Source: Streptomyces glaucescens (GTDB lineage: Bacteria > Actinomycetota > Actinomycetes > Streptomycetales > Streptomycetaceae). Taken from it: 64,000 nt of DNA. Each line of letters starts with the position of its first letter. Position 1 is the first letter of the stretch. The notes beneath the pieces are model-generated. The model saw only the letters and a list, made by a program, of their open reading frames with translations. It made no database searches and was not told the origin of the DNA. The position numbers and the translations under genes were made by a program. The stretch spans positions 3,923,001-3,987,000 of the forward strand of contig NZ_CP009438.1 in NCBI RefSeq assembly GCF_000761215.1, in the 5' to 3' direction. Shown here in pieces: positions 16,100-25,225 of the stretch.

Positions 16100-17153
16100 G
16101 CACACCGGCGGCACCGACCCCACGATCCGCGTCGCGATCGTCGGCGCCAGCGGCTACACCGGCGGCGAGCTGATCCGCCTCCTGCTGGACCACCCGAACG
16201 CCGAGATCGTCTTCCTGTCGGCCGAACGGCACGCCGGCAAGGCGATCGGCGCCGTGCACCCGTGGCTGCGCAACTGCCCGCGCATGTCCAGGCTGAAGTT
16301 CCGGCCGCTCGACGAACTGCCCGACGTGGACGTGGCGTTCAGCTGCCTACCCACCGGCGCGCTGCCGGAGCGGCTGCCCCTGCTCGCCGGACGCGCCAAG
16401 CGGGTGCTGAACCTCGCCGGCGACTTCCGGCTGCGCGACCCGCACGAGATCCAGGAGCACTACCCGAAGTCGGCGGCGCACCCGCCGCTGGAGGACTTTG
16501 CCTACTTCGTGCCGGAGCTGACCCCGCACCTGCCCGAGAGCCGCTTCGTCAGCCTCCCCGGCTGCATGGCCGTCGCCAGCATCTACGCCCTCTACCCGCT
16601 GCTCGCCGGGAACCTGATCGGCACCCGGGTGATCGTCGACGCCAAGACCGGTTCCACCGGCGGCGGACGCAACAGCGGCGAGCCCCCGGCCGAGCGCTCC
16701 GGCAACTTCCGGGTGCACAAGCTGCACGGCCACCGGCACGTGCCCGAACTGCACCAAGCCCTCACCGAGTTCACCGGCTCGGCGCTCGACCTGCAGTTCT
16801 CCGCGCACAGCCTGGACGTACCGCGGGGCATCCTCGTCACCGCCTACAGCCGGCTGCTGCCCGGCGTGGAGCCCATCGACGTCAAGCGGGCCTACGCCAA
16901 GGCCTACGTCGGCAAGCCGTTCGTCCGGGTCCGCCCCGCGCCCAAGGCGCCGCACGACTTCCCGATGCTGAAGGCGGTCGTCGGCTCCAACGTCGCCGAG
17001 GTCGCGGTGTCCGTGCGGGACAGCGAGTGCGTGGCCGTCTCCGCCATCGACAACCTGGTCAAGGGCGCCGCCGGGCAGGCCGTGCAGGCCATGAACATGC
17101 TGCACGGGCTCGACGAGGGCATCGGCCTGCCCCGGACGGCGGTGGCCCCGTGA
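16092..17153 (+). CDS. lysY: LysY/ArgC-type phosphate reductase acting on LysW-bound substrate
   Basis: This 353-aa NADPH-dependent reductase has GASGYTGGELIRLLL near residue 17, the catalytic Cys in SLPGCMAVAS near 158 and His in HKLHGHRHVPEL near 215. It would turn the acyl phosphate made by LysZ into the LysW-bound semialdehyde. The first start before the conserved Rossmann strand is a TTG at 16092, eight bases inside the upstream gene, with GAGAAGG before it; no in-frame ATG or GTG is better placed. It overlaps the kinase-deacylase gene by four bases. Confidence 0.9.
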   Translation: MAEHTGGTDPTIRVAIVGASGYTGGELIRLLLDHPNAEIVFLSAERHAGKAIGAVHPWLRNCPRMSRLKFRPLDELPDVDVAFSCLPTGALPERLPLLAGRAKRVLNLAGDFRLRDPHEIQEHYPKSAAHPPLEDFAYFVPELTPHLPESRFVSLPGCMAVASIYALYPLLAGNLIGTRVIVDAKTGSTGGGRNSGEPPAERSGNFRVHKLHGHRHVPELHQALTEFTGSALDLQFSAHSLDVPRGILVTAYSRLLPGVEPIDVKRAYAKAYVGKPFVRVRPAPKAPHDFPMLKAVVGSNVAEVAVSVRDSECVAVSAIDNLVKGAAGQAVQAMNMLHGLDEGIGLPRTAVAP

Positions 17154-19024
17154 GACCGCTGTACGTCATCAAGGCGGGCAGCGCCACCCTGGACCGCGGC
17201 GGCATCTTCGGCGAGATCGCCGAGCTCGTCGCGGGCGGCGCCCGGGTGCTGCTGGTCGCGGGCGGCGCCACCGGCATCGCCCGGCACTACGCGGACATCG
17301 GCCGCCCCATGCCCGAACTGCGTCTCCCCAACGGCGACTCGGTGCGCTACTGCCCGCCGGAGGAGATGGCCCACATCGTCGACGCCTACGAGCGGGTCAC
17401 CCTGCCCGCCGTGGAGCGGGGCCTGGCCGCCGTCGGCGTGACCGCCTTCACCTCCGTCGCCGCCCGCGGCGGACTGGTCGACGGCCGCGCCAACCGGCCG
17501 CTGAAGACCGTCACCGCCGAGGGCCGGGCCCGCGTGGTCCGCGACCACCGCGCGGGCGTCCCCGCCGACGTCGACGTCACCCGCCTGAGCGTGCTGCTCG
17601 ACACCTACGACGTCGTCAGCCTCAGCCCGCCGGTGCGCGACCCGGAGGGCGGCAGCCCGCTCAACGTGGACGCCGACATGCTGGCCGCCAGGCTCTCCGT
17701 CGCCCTCGACGCCGACCACCTGAGGCTGGTCACCGGCACCGCCGGACTGCTCACCGACCCCGCCGACCCGTCCTCCACCCTGCGCCACGCCCACCGGGGC
17801 GAGGCCGCGCGGTACGCGGGCGGCCGGATGCGGCAGAAGGTGCGCGCCGCCGAACTCGCCCTCGACGGCGCCGCCGACGTCGCGATCACCGGCCCGCACA
17901 CCATGGCGGACACCTCCGCCTGGACCCGCTTCTGGCGCACCCGGGGCCCCGACGCCGACCTGACGCTGCTCACCCGGGCCGTCGGCGTGCCCTCGGTGTC
18001 CGGCGACGAACGCGAACTCGCGGCGCTGCTGCGCGACTGGTGCGCCGAGCGCGGCATCGACGCGACCGTCGACGAGGCCGGGAACCTGGTCGCCACCCGC
18101 GGCACCGGCACCCGGCGCCGGCTGCTGCTCCTCGGCCACCTCGACACCGTCCCGCACCGCCGGCCGGTCGAATGGCGCGGCGAGGAGCTGTGGGGGCGCG
18201 GCAGCGTCGACGCCAAGGGCTGCCTGGTCAACTTCCTCCAGGTGCTCGCCGACGCCGAGGTGCCCGCCGACGGGCAGCTGCGCGTGGTCGGCGCGGTCGA
18301 GGAGGAGATCTCCTCCTCCAAGGGCGCCTTCCACGCCCGCGACCACTATCCGGCGGACGCCGTGGTGATCGGCGAGCCCAGCGGCTCCAGCACCCTCACC
18401 CTCGGCTACTTCGGGCTGTTCAAGCTGCGGGTCACCGTCAGCGTGGCCAGCGGCCACTCGGCGGGCATGGACGCGGTCACCGCGCCCGACGCGCTGGTGC
18501 GGGCCCTGGAGGACATCCGGGACGTGGTCCGGCAGGAGGCGTCCGACGCGCTCAGCGCCGTCATCGACATCAGCTGCCGCACCGGCCGCGAACACCACCA
18601 GGCCGTCGGCATCCTCAACTTCCGGGTGCCGCCCGGCGCCGACCTGGAACTGCTGCGCAAGCTGGCGCTCGACCAGGCCGGACCCGGGGTGGAGATCGAG
18701 GTGCTGCGCGCCACCCCCGGGCACGCGGGCGGCCGTACCGGCCCGCTCGCCAAGGTGTTCGCCCGTGCCTTCGCCCAGGCCGGGATCCGGCCGCGGCACG
18801 TGGTCAAGAAGGGCACCTCCGACATGAACACCCTGGCCACCACCTGGCAGGGCGTGCCGATGGTGGCGTACGGGCCGGGCGACTCCGCGCTCGACCACAC
18901 CGACGCCGAGCGCATCGGCGCCGGCGACGTGCGCACCGCCCGGCGGGTGCTCGCCGACGCCGTGTCCCGCTGGTTCGCGCTGCCGGCACCCGAGCGGACC
19001 CGCCCGGAAGGAGCCACGCCATGA
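17150..19024 (+). CDS. LysZ-LysK fusion: carrier-bound substrate kinase joined to M20 release peptidase
   Basis: One continuous 624-aa frame holds two enzymes normally encoded separately. Residues 1-262 are an amino-acid kinase of the LysZ/ArgB type (YVIKAGSATL, LLVAGGATGIA, NVDADMLAARLSVAL, GGRMRQKVRAAELAL). They should phosphorylate the free carboxylate of the LysW-linked amino acid. Residues from about 268 are an M20 metallopeptidase of the LysK type (LLLLGHLDTVPH, GRGSVDAKGC, GAVEEEISSSKGA) that should cut the finished amino acid from LysW. The two act early and late in the same pathway. The GTG at 17150 overlaps the LysY stop; upstream sequence in this frame is antisense-like and was excluded. 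Confidence 0.88.
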   Translation: MRPLYVIKAGSATLDRGGIFGEIAELVAGGARVLLVAGGATGIARHYADIGRPMPELRLPNGDSVRYCPPEEMAHIVDAYERVTLPAVERGLAAVGVTAFTSVAARGGLVDGRANRPLKTVTAEGRARVVRDHRAGVPADVDVTRLSVLLDTYDVVSLSPPVRDPEGGSPLNVDADMLAARLSVALDADHLRLVTGTAGLLTDPADPSSTLRHAHRGEAARYAGGRMRQKVRAAELALDGAADVAITGPHTMADTSAWTRFWRTRGPDADLTLLTRAVGVPSVSGDERELAALLRDWCAERGIDATVDEAGNLVATRGTGTRRRLLLLGHLDTVPHRRPVEWRGEELWGRGSVDAKGCLVNFLQVLADAEVPADGQLRVVGAVEEEISSSKGAFHARDHYPADAVVIGEPSGSSTLTLGYFGLFKLRVTVSVASGHSAGMDAVTAPDALVRALEDIRDVVRQEASDALSAVIDISCRTGREHHQAVGILNFRVPPGADLELLRKLALDQAGPGVEIEVLRATPGHAGGRTGPLAKVFARAFAQAGIRPRHVVKKGTSDMNTLATTWQGVPMVAYGPGDSALDHTDAERIGAGDVRTARRVLADAVSRWFALPAPERTRPEGATP

Positions 19025-19860
19025 CCGTCCCCCTGCGCGACGCGCCCGTGGAGATCACCGAGGAGCCGCACGGCGAGCGGATCGACGCGGTGCTGCGCGA
19101 ACGGGCCACCGCCGCCCGCAGGCTCGTCGTCGACATGGCCGCGAGCCCGCGCGGCTGCCACCTCGGCGGCAGCCTGTCCGTGCTGGACATCCTGATCGCC
19201 GCCCTGCACCGCGCCGGGCGCGGCGACGGCACCGAGGTGGTGCTCAGCAAGGGCCACGCGGCGGCCGGCCTGTACGCCGCGCTGCACGTCAGCGGCGTCC
19301 TGCCGGAGAACCCCGCCCCGCACTACGGCATGGCGGGCCACCCCTACACCGGCCACCCCAGCGCCAAGGTGCCCGGGGTGCGCTTCCCCACCGGCAGCCT
19401 CGGCCACGGCGTGCCCTACGCGGCCGGCTGGGCGCTCGCCCGCAGGCTCGCCGGGCAGCGGGGGCTCGGCATCGCCGTCGCCGGCGACGGGGAGCTCCAG
19501 GAGGGCCTGGTCTGGGAGACCTGCCAGGTCGCCGCCGCGCAGCGGCTCGGCAACTTCGTCCTCGTCGTCGACCGCAACGGCGGCCAGAACGACGGCATGG
19601 TCGCCGACATCTCCCCGATGCCGCTGCTCGCCGAGCGGTTCGTCGGCTTCGGCTTCAACATCGCCACCGTCGACGGCCACAACCTGTCCGCGCTGCGCAC
19701 GCTGCTCGACGAGGACCGCACCGGCGCGGACCGGCCGCTCGCCGTCATCGCCGACACCGTCAAGGGCAAGGGCCTGCCGCCCGTCGAGGGCAAGGCCGCC
19801 TCGCACTACGTGACCATCGACGCCGCGCGCGCCGCCAAGTGGAAACGGATGATCGGATGA
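19021..19860 (+). CDS. Transketolase-like N-terminal subunit (ThDP-binding)
   Basis: The 279-aa protein matches the N-terminal third of transketolase. HLGGSLSVLDILIAALH and LSKGHAAAGLYAAL come first, then the ThDP/metal motif GDGELQEGLVWE near residue 157 ending in DRNGGQND. The pyrimidine-binding part is in the next gene, so the enzyme is split. In AmCP pathways such split transketolases add a two-carbon hydroxyacetyl unit to the LysW-bound glutamate semialdehyde, giving a C7 skeleton. It overlaps both neighbours (ATGA), so co-translation is likely. Confidence 0.9.
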   Translation: MTVPLRDAPVEITEEPHGERIDAVLRERATAARRLVVDMAASPRGCHLGGSLSVLDILIAALHRAGRGDGTEVVLSKGHAAAGLYAALHVSGVLPENPAPHYGMAGHPYTGHPSAKVPGVRFPTGSLGHGVPYAAGWALARRLAGQRGLGIAVAGDGELQEGLVWETCQVAAAQRLGNFVLVVDRNGGQNDGMVADISPMPLLAERFVGFGFNIATVDGHNLSALRTLLDEDRTGADRPLAVIADTVKGKGLPPVEGKAASHYVTIDAARAAKWKRMIG

Positions 19861-20795
19861 CCCTGTCGGGGCGCGACGCCTACCGCGCCGAACTCACCGC
19901 GCTCGCCGCCGAGGACGAGCGGATCGTGTGCCTGGAGGCCGACCTCGGCGGCAAGAACCACCCCTTCCAGCAGGCCCACCCGGACCGGTTCTTCAACCTG
20001 GGCATCGCCGAAGGGGCCATGCTCGACATGGCGGCCGGGATGGCGGCCGCCGGCTACCGGCCGTTCGTGTCCACCTTCGCGCCGTTCGCCGCGCTGCGCG
20101 CCGCCGAGAGCGTGAAGCTCACCCTCGGCTACCTGGCCGCGGGCGTCACCGTCGTCGCGCCGTACGCCGGGGTCGCCGGGGCCTGGTTCGGCACCACCCA
20201 CCACTGCCTGGAGGACCTGGCGCTGCTGCGCAGCATCCCGGGCGTGACCGTGGCCGCCCCGTACGGGGAGCGGGACATGCGGGCCGTGGTGCGGGCCGCC
20301 GCCGCGTCCGGCCGGCCGCACTACATCCGCACCGGCCGCAACGCCGCCTACGAGAGCCTGCCCCGCGAGGACGCCGAGCTGCCGCTGGTCTCCTGGGCGC
20401 GGACCGCCGCCGCCGACGCGGTCTGCCTGGTGTCGGTGGGCGAGGAGGGCACCCGGCTCGCCCTGGAGGCCGCCGGTGAGCGGCCCGGGCTGGCCCACGC
20501 CCACCTCACCTACCTCGACCACCACCGGCTCCAGCTCGCGGCGATGGAACTCGCCGACCGGCACGGCAGCTTCGTCGTGGTCGAGGAGCACCGCGCCGAG
20601 GGCGGCGTCGCCGAGGCGCTGGCGCTGCTGCTGCCGCACTGCGAGGTCCGCGGCGTCAACGCGGGCCACCGCTGGCCCGCGGAGGGCGGCGACCACCACG
20701 AGGTGATGGCCCAGCTCGGCCTCGACCTGCCCGCCGTGCTCGGCGCGGCCGACCTCGCCACCCGGATGCGGCCCCGCCGCCCCCTGCCGGCCTGA
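19857..20795 (+). CDS. Transketolase-like C-terminal subunit
   Basis: This 312-aa protein carries the pyrimidine-binding domain. Its catalytic Glu lies in FFNLGIAEGAMLDMAAGMA near residue 52, followed by FAPFAALRAAESVKL, and a C-terminal domain includes FVVVEEHRAEGG. It completes the enzyme begun in the previous gene, and the two frames overlap by four bases. The pair is best explained as the C2-transfer enzyme of the LysW pathway rather than a pentose-phosphate enzyme, because housekeeping transketolase in Streptomyces is a single chain. Confidence 0.9.
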   Translation: MTLSGRDAYRAELTALAAEDERIVCLEADLGGKNHPFQQAHPDRFFNLGIAEGAMLDMAAGMAAAGYRPFVSTFAPFAALRAAESVKLTLGYLAAGVTVVAPYAGVAGAWFGTTHHCLEDLALLRSIPGVTVAAPYGERDMRAVVRAAAASGRPHYIRTGRNAAYESLPREDAELPLVSWARTAAADAVCLVSVGEEGTRLALEAAGERPGLAHAHLTYLDHHRLQLAAMELADRHGSFVVVEEHRAEGGVAEALALLLPHCEVRGVNAGHRWPAEGGDHHEVMAQLGLDLPAVLGAADLATRMRPRRPLPA

Positions 20796-20835
20796 CGCCC
20801 GAACCGTCCCGTCCCGATCCCTCTCCGGAGCTCCC

Positions 20836-22467
20836 ATGACCCCCCAGTTCGAGATCGACCACCAGGGCCTGACCCCGACGCCCGCCCCCGAGGTGCCGGG
20901 GGCGCGGCGCGGTGGCCGGGTCGTCCTGCTCGCCGACGCGCCGCCGGAGCACGTCGACCCCACGCAGATGTACATCGGCACCACCCTCGGGGTGGCCACC
21001 GGCCTGTTCCACCGCACCCTCACCGGCTACGTGGAGAGCTACGACGGCGGCCCGCGCCGCCTGGTCGGCGACCTCGCCACCGACACCGGGCGCTCCGGGG
21101 ACGGCGGCCGCACCTGGACGTACACCCTGCGCGAGGGCCTCAGGTTCGCGGACGGCACGCCCATCACCTCGTACGACGTCGCGCACGCGATCGCCCGCTC
21201 GTTCGGCCCGAACGGCGTCTACGGGCCGCAGTTCATCCAGCAGGCCCTGGACCCGCAGCGCACCTACCGCGGGCCGGAGCAGGACGGCCCCACCGCGCCG
21301 GGCGTGGCCACGCCGGACGAGCGCACCCTGGTCTTCTCGCTGCCCGAGCCCACCCCGGGCTTCCCGTTCTTCGCGACGACCACGACCACCACCCCGGTCC
21401 CGGCGGACCGTGACACCGGCGCCGGCTACGAGACGTCCTGGCTGGCCACCGGGCCGTACCGGGTCCGGGAGTTCGTGCCCGGCAGCCACTGCCTGCTGGA
21501 GCGCAACCCGCACTGGGACCCGGCGACCGACCCGATCCGCCACCAGTACCCGGACGAGGTGCTGTGGGAGTTCGGCGTCCCGCGCGACGCGCAGACCGAG
21601 CGGCTGCTCGCCCCGGAAGGAGCGGACCGCGCCGCCGTCGCCACCTTCGACGTCGCCGAGCACCGGGTCGCCGAGGTGCTCGCCGACCCGGAGCTGAGCG
21701 CGCGGGTCGTCGCCGGGCCCTCCGCCTACCTCCAGTACGTGTACATCAACACCCGCCGGGTCACCGACGTCGACGTCCGCCGTGCCCTCAACCACGCCTT
21801 CGACAAGGGCACCTGCGTGCGGCTCGCGGGCGGCGCCGCCGGCGCCGAGCGGGCCGGGACGATCCTCGCCCCGATGGTCCCCGGCTACCGCGCCGACGAC
21901 GTCTACCCCTCCGGCGAGCACGGCGACCCGCTCACGGCGAAGGAGCTGATCGCGGGCAAGGAACTGCGCCCGCTCGTCTTCGCCTACCCGGACACCGCGC
22001 CCAACGCGCCGGTGGCGCCCGCGGTCAAGGCGGCGCTGGAGGCGGCCGGCTTCGAGATCGAGCTGCGCCCCGTCGACAAGGCCGCCTTCTACAGCCTGAT
22101 GGGCGACGCCGACAACGACTGCGACCTCATCTACGGCGTGTGGGGCCCCGACTTCCCGGACGCCTCGGGCGTCTTCGACGTGCTCTTCCGCGGCGACCGC
22201 CTCACCCGCGGCGGCAACATGAACCTGTCGTACTTCGACGACCCGGAGATCACCGCCGAGATCGCCGCGCTGGCCCAGGAGCCCGACCGCGCCGCCGTCG
22301 CCGGGCGCTACGCCGACCTGGACCGCCGCCTGATGGCCGAGCACGCCCCCGTGATCCCCGTCTACTACAAGCGGCAGTGCACCCTGTACGGCCCCGCGGT
22401 GGGCGGACTGTTCCTCAGCGCCCAGTACTTCGTGCCGAACCTCACGCGGATGCACGTCCTCGGCTGA
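20836..22467 (+). CDS. Family 5 (DppA/OppA-like) solute-binding protein without signal peptide
   Basis: The 543-aa protein follows the peptide-binding protein plan: PPEHVDPTQMYIGTTLGVATG, WTYTLREGLRFADGTPITS, the DVRRALNHAFDKG segment near 313 and LMAEHAPVIPVYYKRQ near 500. The N-terminus has no hydrophobic stretch and no lipobox Cys. No ABC permease or ATPase gene lies nearby. It may bind a peptide-like product or intermediate in the cytoplasm, serve in self-protection, or have a borrowed enzymatic role. An unseen upstream signal is unlikely because the preceding gene ends only 40 bp before. Confidence 0.82.
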   Translation: MTPQFEIDHQGLTPTPAPEVPGARRGGRVVLLADAPPEHVDPTQMYIGTTLGVATGLFHRTLTGYVESYDGGPRRLVGDLATDTGRSGDGGRTWTYTLREGLRFADGTPITSYDVAHAIARSFGPNGVYGPQFIQQALDPQRTYRGPEQDGPTAPGVATPDERTLVFSLPEPTPGFPFFATTTTTTPVPADRDTGAGYETSWLATGPYRVREFVPGSHCLLERNPHWDPATDPIRHQYPDEVLWEFGVPRDAQTERLLAPEGADRAAVATFDVAEHRVAEVLADPELSARVVAGPSAYLQYVYINTRRVTDVDVRRALNHAFDKGTCVRLAGGAAGAERAGTILAPMVPGYRADDVYPSGEHGDPLTAKELIAGKELRPLVFAYPDTAPNAPVAPAVKAALEAAGFEIELRPVDKAAFYSLMGDADNDCDLIYGVWGPDFPDASGVFDVLFRGDRLTRGGNMNLSYFDDPEITAEIAALAQEPDRAAVAGRYADLDRRLMAEHAPVIPVYYKRQCTLYGPAVGGLFLSAQYFVPNLTRMHVLG

Positions 22468-22537
22468 CGCCGCCCCGCCCGCATCCACCGCCCGTACGCA
22501 CCGCCCGCCCAGACGACCCAGGGGAGAAGGTTTCGCG

Positions 22538-23872
22538 ATGGTGAACCCCGTCACCGAGCTGTACAACAAGGAGAGCCTCGCCGAGGGCAGCCCGCTGCCC
22601 ACCATCATGGGCGAGGTCGAGAAGGACCCCAAGCTGGCCGGCTGGACCGGCTCCTACCTGCCCAGGCCGCTGTTCGTCGAACGGCGTGAGATCGAGGCGT
22701 TCGCCGACGACGTCCTCGCCCTCTTCGACGTCGTCACCTCGCTGCCCGAGCGGCTCTTCGACGGCGACCTCGACGCCTACTGCGCGGCCCTCTCCATCGA
22801 CGACGGCCGCAAGCAGCTGATCACCCGGCTCGGCGGAACCACCCCGCCCCGCTACGGCCGCGCCGACATGTACCACGACGGCACCTCCTTCAAGCTGCTG
22901 GAGATCGGCATCGCCAGCGAGGTCGGCGGCGCCGACCGGGCCGGGGAGATCCCGCGGGCCCTGCTGGAGGCCGCGCCGTTCGCCGAGTTCGCGCAAGCCA
23001 ACGGCCTCGGCTTCACCCACACCGGGCAGTCCGTCGCCACCGCGCTCACCGAGGCCGGCGCCGCCGTCGCCGACGGCCGCGACCCGGTCGTCGCCCTGCT
23101 GGAGGGCCCCGGCGGGCTCGCCGACTACGCCAGCCACTGGAACACCTTCCGCGACGTGATGCGCGGCTTCGGCCTCGACTTCCACGTCGCGGAGATCGGC
23201 GACCTCACCTTCCCGGGCGGCAAGCCGCACCTGGGCGGGCGGCCCGTCGACGTGATCCTGCGCTGCTTCACCGTCGAGGAGATCATGGGCGACCCGCACG
23301 GCGCGGACCTCGTCGAACCGGTCTTCCGCGCCCACGAGGAGGGCAGCGTCGTGCTGTTCACCCCGATGGAGAGCAACCTCTTCGCCAACAAGGCCTGCCT
23401 GGCGCTGCTGTCCGACCCGCGCCACCACGACCGCTTCACCGGCGCGGAGCGGGAGCTGATCGACCGCGTCCTGCCCTGGACCCGCTCCCTCAAGGGCGAG
23501 GACTCCCTCGACGACGAGCTGATCGCGTACTGCCGCGCCCACCGCGAGGAACTGATCCTCAAGCCCAACGCCTTCTACGGCGGCGTCGGCGTCATCGCCG
23601 GCTGGACCACCCCCGAGGACGCGTGGCTGACCGCGCTGCGGGCCGGCGCCGCCGACGGCGCGATCGTGCAGCAGCGGGTCGTGCCCCGTTCCGAGCCCGT
23701 CGTCGACCCCGCCACCGGCCGGGTCGAGGACTGGCAGGCGGCCTGGGGCCTGTTCTACACGCCCGGCGGCTACGCCGGCGCCTACGCCCGAGCCGTCCCG
23801 GCCTTCGAGAGCCCGGTCATCGGCGTCACCGCCTACAAGAACACCCGCACCGCGGGCGTCCTGCACTTCTGA
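22538..23872 (+). CDS. ATP-grasp-like protein (glutathionylspermidine-synthase-like), tentative peptide ligase
   Basis: The 444-aa protein lacks a confident family name, but ATP-grasp elements appear in the order seen in glutathionylspermidine-synthase-like, circularly permuted members. KLLEIGIASEVGGADR lies near residue 120, a central VILRCFTVEEI follows, then LILKPNAFYGGVGVIAGW near 340 and AIVQQRVVPRSEP near 375. It is probably an amide-forming ligase. GGGGAGAAGG precedes its ATG. It lies in the same direction as the exporter and a third ATP-grasp gene downstream. Confidence 0.62.
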   Translation: MVNPVTELYNKESLAEGSPLPTIMGEVEKDPKLAGWTGSYLPRPLFVERREIEAFADDVLALFDVVTSLPERLFDGDLDAYCAALSIDDGRKQLITRLGGTTPPRYGRADMYHDGTSFKLLEIGIASEVGGADRAGEIPRALLEAAPFAEFAQANGLGFTHTGQSVATALTEAGAAVADGRDPVVALLEGPGGLADYASHWNTFRDVMRGFGLDFHVAEIGDLTFPGGKPHLGGRPVDVILRCFTVEEIMGDPHGADLVEPVFRAHEEGSVVLFTPMESNLFANKACLALLSDPRHHDRFTGAERELIDRVLPWTRSLKGEDSLDDELIAYCRAHREELILKPNAFYGGVGVIAGWTTPEDAWLTALRAGAADGAIVQQRVVPRSEPVVDPATGRVEDWQAAWGLFYTPGGYAGAYARAVPAFESPVIGVTAYKNTRTAGVLHF

Positions 23873-23883
23873 GGGAGGAAGCC

Positions 23884-25224
23884 ATGTCCGATCCGGGCAA
23901 GCCGGGCGGGCCCGCGGCACGCGGCCCGCTGGCACGGCTGCTGGACAGCACGCTGGTGCCGCGCAGCGCCATCGGGCGCAAGCTCGCCCTCACCGCGCTC
24001 GTCAACGCCCTGGGCACCGGCATGTTCTACGCCGGATCCGCGCTGTACTTCACCCAGGTCGCCGGGCTCAGCAACGGCCAGGTGGGTCTCGGCCTGTCCC
24101 TCGCCGGGCTGGTCGGGTTCCTCGGCACCGTACCCGTCGGCATGCTCGCCGACCGGATCCGCGCGGGCCGCGTCTACATCGCCATCCAGGTGTGGCGCGG
24201 CCTCGGCAACGTCGCCTACTGCTTCGTCGGCGACTTCACCTCCTTCGCCGTCGTCGCCTGCTGCATCGGCCTCGCCGACGCCGCCGTGCCGCCGGTCAGC
24301 CAGGCCGTCGTGGGCAGCGCCGTCGGCGACGAGGAACGCGGCGACACCCTCGCCAAGGTGCGGGCCGTGCGCAACGTCGGCTTCGGCCTGGGCGCGCTCG
24401 TCGCCACCGCCGCCATCCAGCAGGGCAGCGACAACGCGTTCCTGTTCCTGATCGCCGGGAACGCGGCGTTCTTCTTCGCCTCCGCCCTGATGCTCCAGCG
24501 CGCGGGCGTCACCCGGCTGGTCACCACGGCCGCCCCCGCCAAGGACCGCAGGCCCACCCTCGTCGCCGACCTGCGCTACCTGGCCACGGCCGCGCTCAAC
24601 GGGCTGCTGTCCATGCACCTGACGCTGCTGCCGCTGGCCCTGCCGCTGTGGATCTCCCAGCACACCGACGTGCCGCTGTCGCTGTACGGGCCGCTGTACG
24701 TGCTCAACACGGTGATGGCGGTGCTCTTCCAGGCCCGGTTCGCCCGGCCCTCCGACACCCTGCGCGGCGCCGTCGCCTCCATGGCGTGGGCCGGGTTCTC
24801 GCTGGGCGGGTTCGCGCTGGCCTGCTGGGCGATGGGCGCGACCGGTGCGGTCTGGGCGGCCACGGCGTTCGCCGTGCTGGCGGTGGTGCTGCTGACCGCC
24901 GCCGAGCTGTGGCAGTCGGGCGGCGCCTGGGCCATCTCCTACGAACTGGCCCGTCCCGACCGGCTCACCCAGTACCTGTCCACGTTCCAGCTCGGCACCG
25001 CCCTGCAGGGCATCGTCGCGCCCTGGCTGATCACCGCCGTGATCCTCCCCCACGCGCTCGGCTGGCCGGTGTTCGCCGTGCTGTCCGCGCTGGCCGGCGC
25101 CGGCGTCGCGCTGACCGTGGGCCGCGCGGAGATCAGGGCGCGCGAGCAGGCCGCGGTGCCGGCGGTCACCGAGGCCGGTGCCGCCGCGGACACCGAACCC
25201 GAGACGGCCGGAAGGACGGCATGA
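23884..25224 (+). CDS. MFS transporter, 12-helix type
   Basis: At 446 aa it has repeated hydrophobic helices and the MFS loop 2-3 signature in PVGMLADRIRAGRV. A second half-repeat starts near TAALNGLLSMHLTLL. The ATG follows GGGAGGAAG 11 bp after the ATP-grasp-like gene. Export of the cluster's product is the likely job; a second MFS gene lies at 34790. Confidence 0.87.
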   Translation: MSDPGKPGGPAARGPLARLLDSTLVPRSAIGRKLALTALVNALGTGMFYAGSALYFTQVAGLSNGQVGLGLSLAGLVGFLGTVPVGMLADRIRAGRVYIAIQVWRGLGNVAYCFVGDFTSFAVVACCIGLADAAVPPVSQAVVGSAVGDEERGDTLAKVRAVRNVGFGLGALVATAAIQQGSDNAFLFLIAGNAAFFFASALMLQRAGVTRLVTTAAPAKDRRPTLVADLRYLATAALNGLLSMHLTLLPLALPLWISQHTDVPLSLYGPLYVLNTVMAVLFQARFARPSDTLRGAVASMAWAGFSLGGFALACWAMGATGAVWAATAFAVLAVVLLTAAELWQSGGAWAISYELARPDRLTQYLSTFQLGTALQGIVAPWLITAVILPHALGWPVFAVLSALAGAGVALTVGRAEIRAREQAAVPAVTEAGAAADTEPETAGRTA

Positions 25225-25225
25225 G

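Noticed and set aside
16262..17149. N-terminal extension of the LysZ-LysK protein to 920 aa
   Set aside because: The added residues are an out-of-frame reading of lysY, rich in Arg, Ala and Pro; a coupled GTG at 17150 fits the kinase N-terminus.
12987..19024. Primary lysine or arginine biosynthesis via LysW
   Set aside because: The genes sit in a secondary cluster with a split transketolase and DegT aminotransferase. The expected primary-pathway partners (LysJ, homocitrate synthase, ArgJ) are absent.
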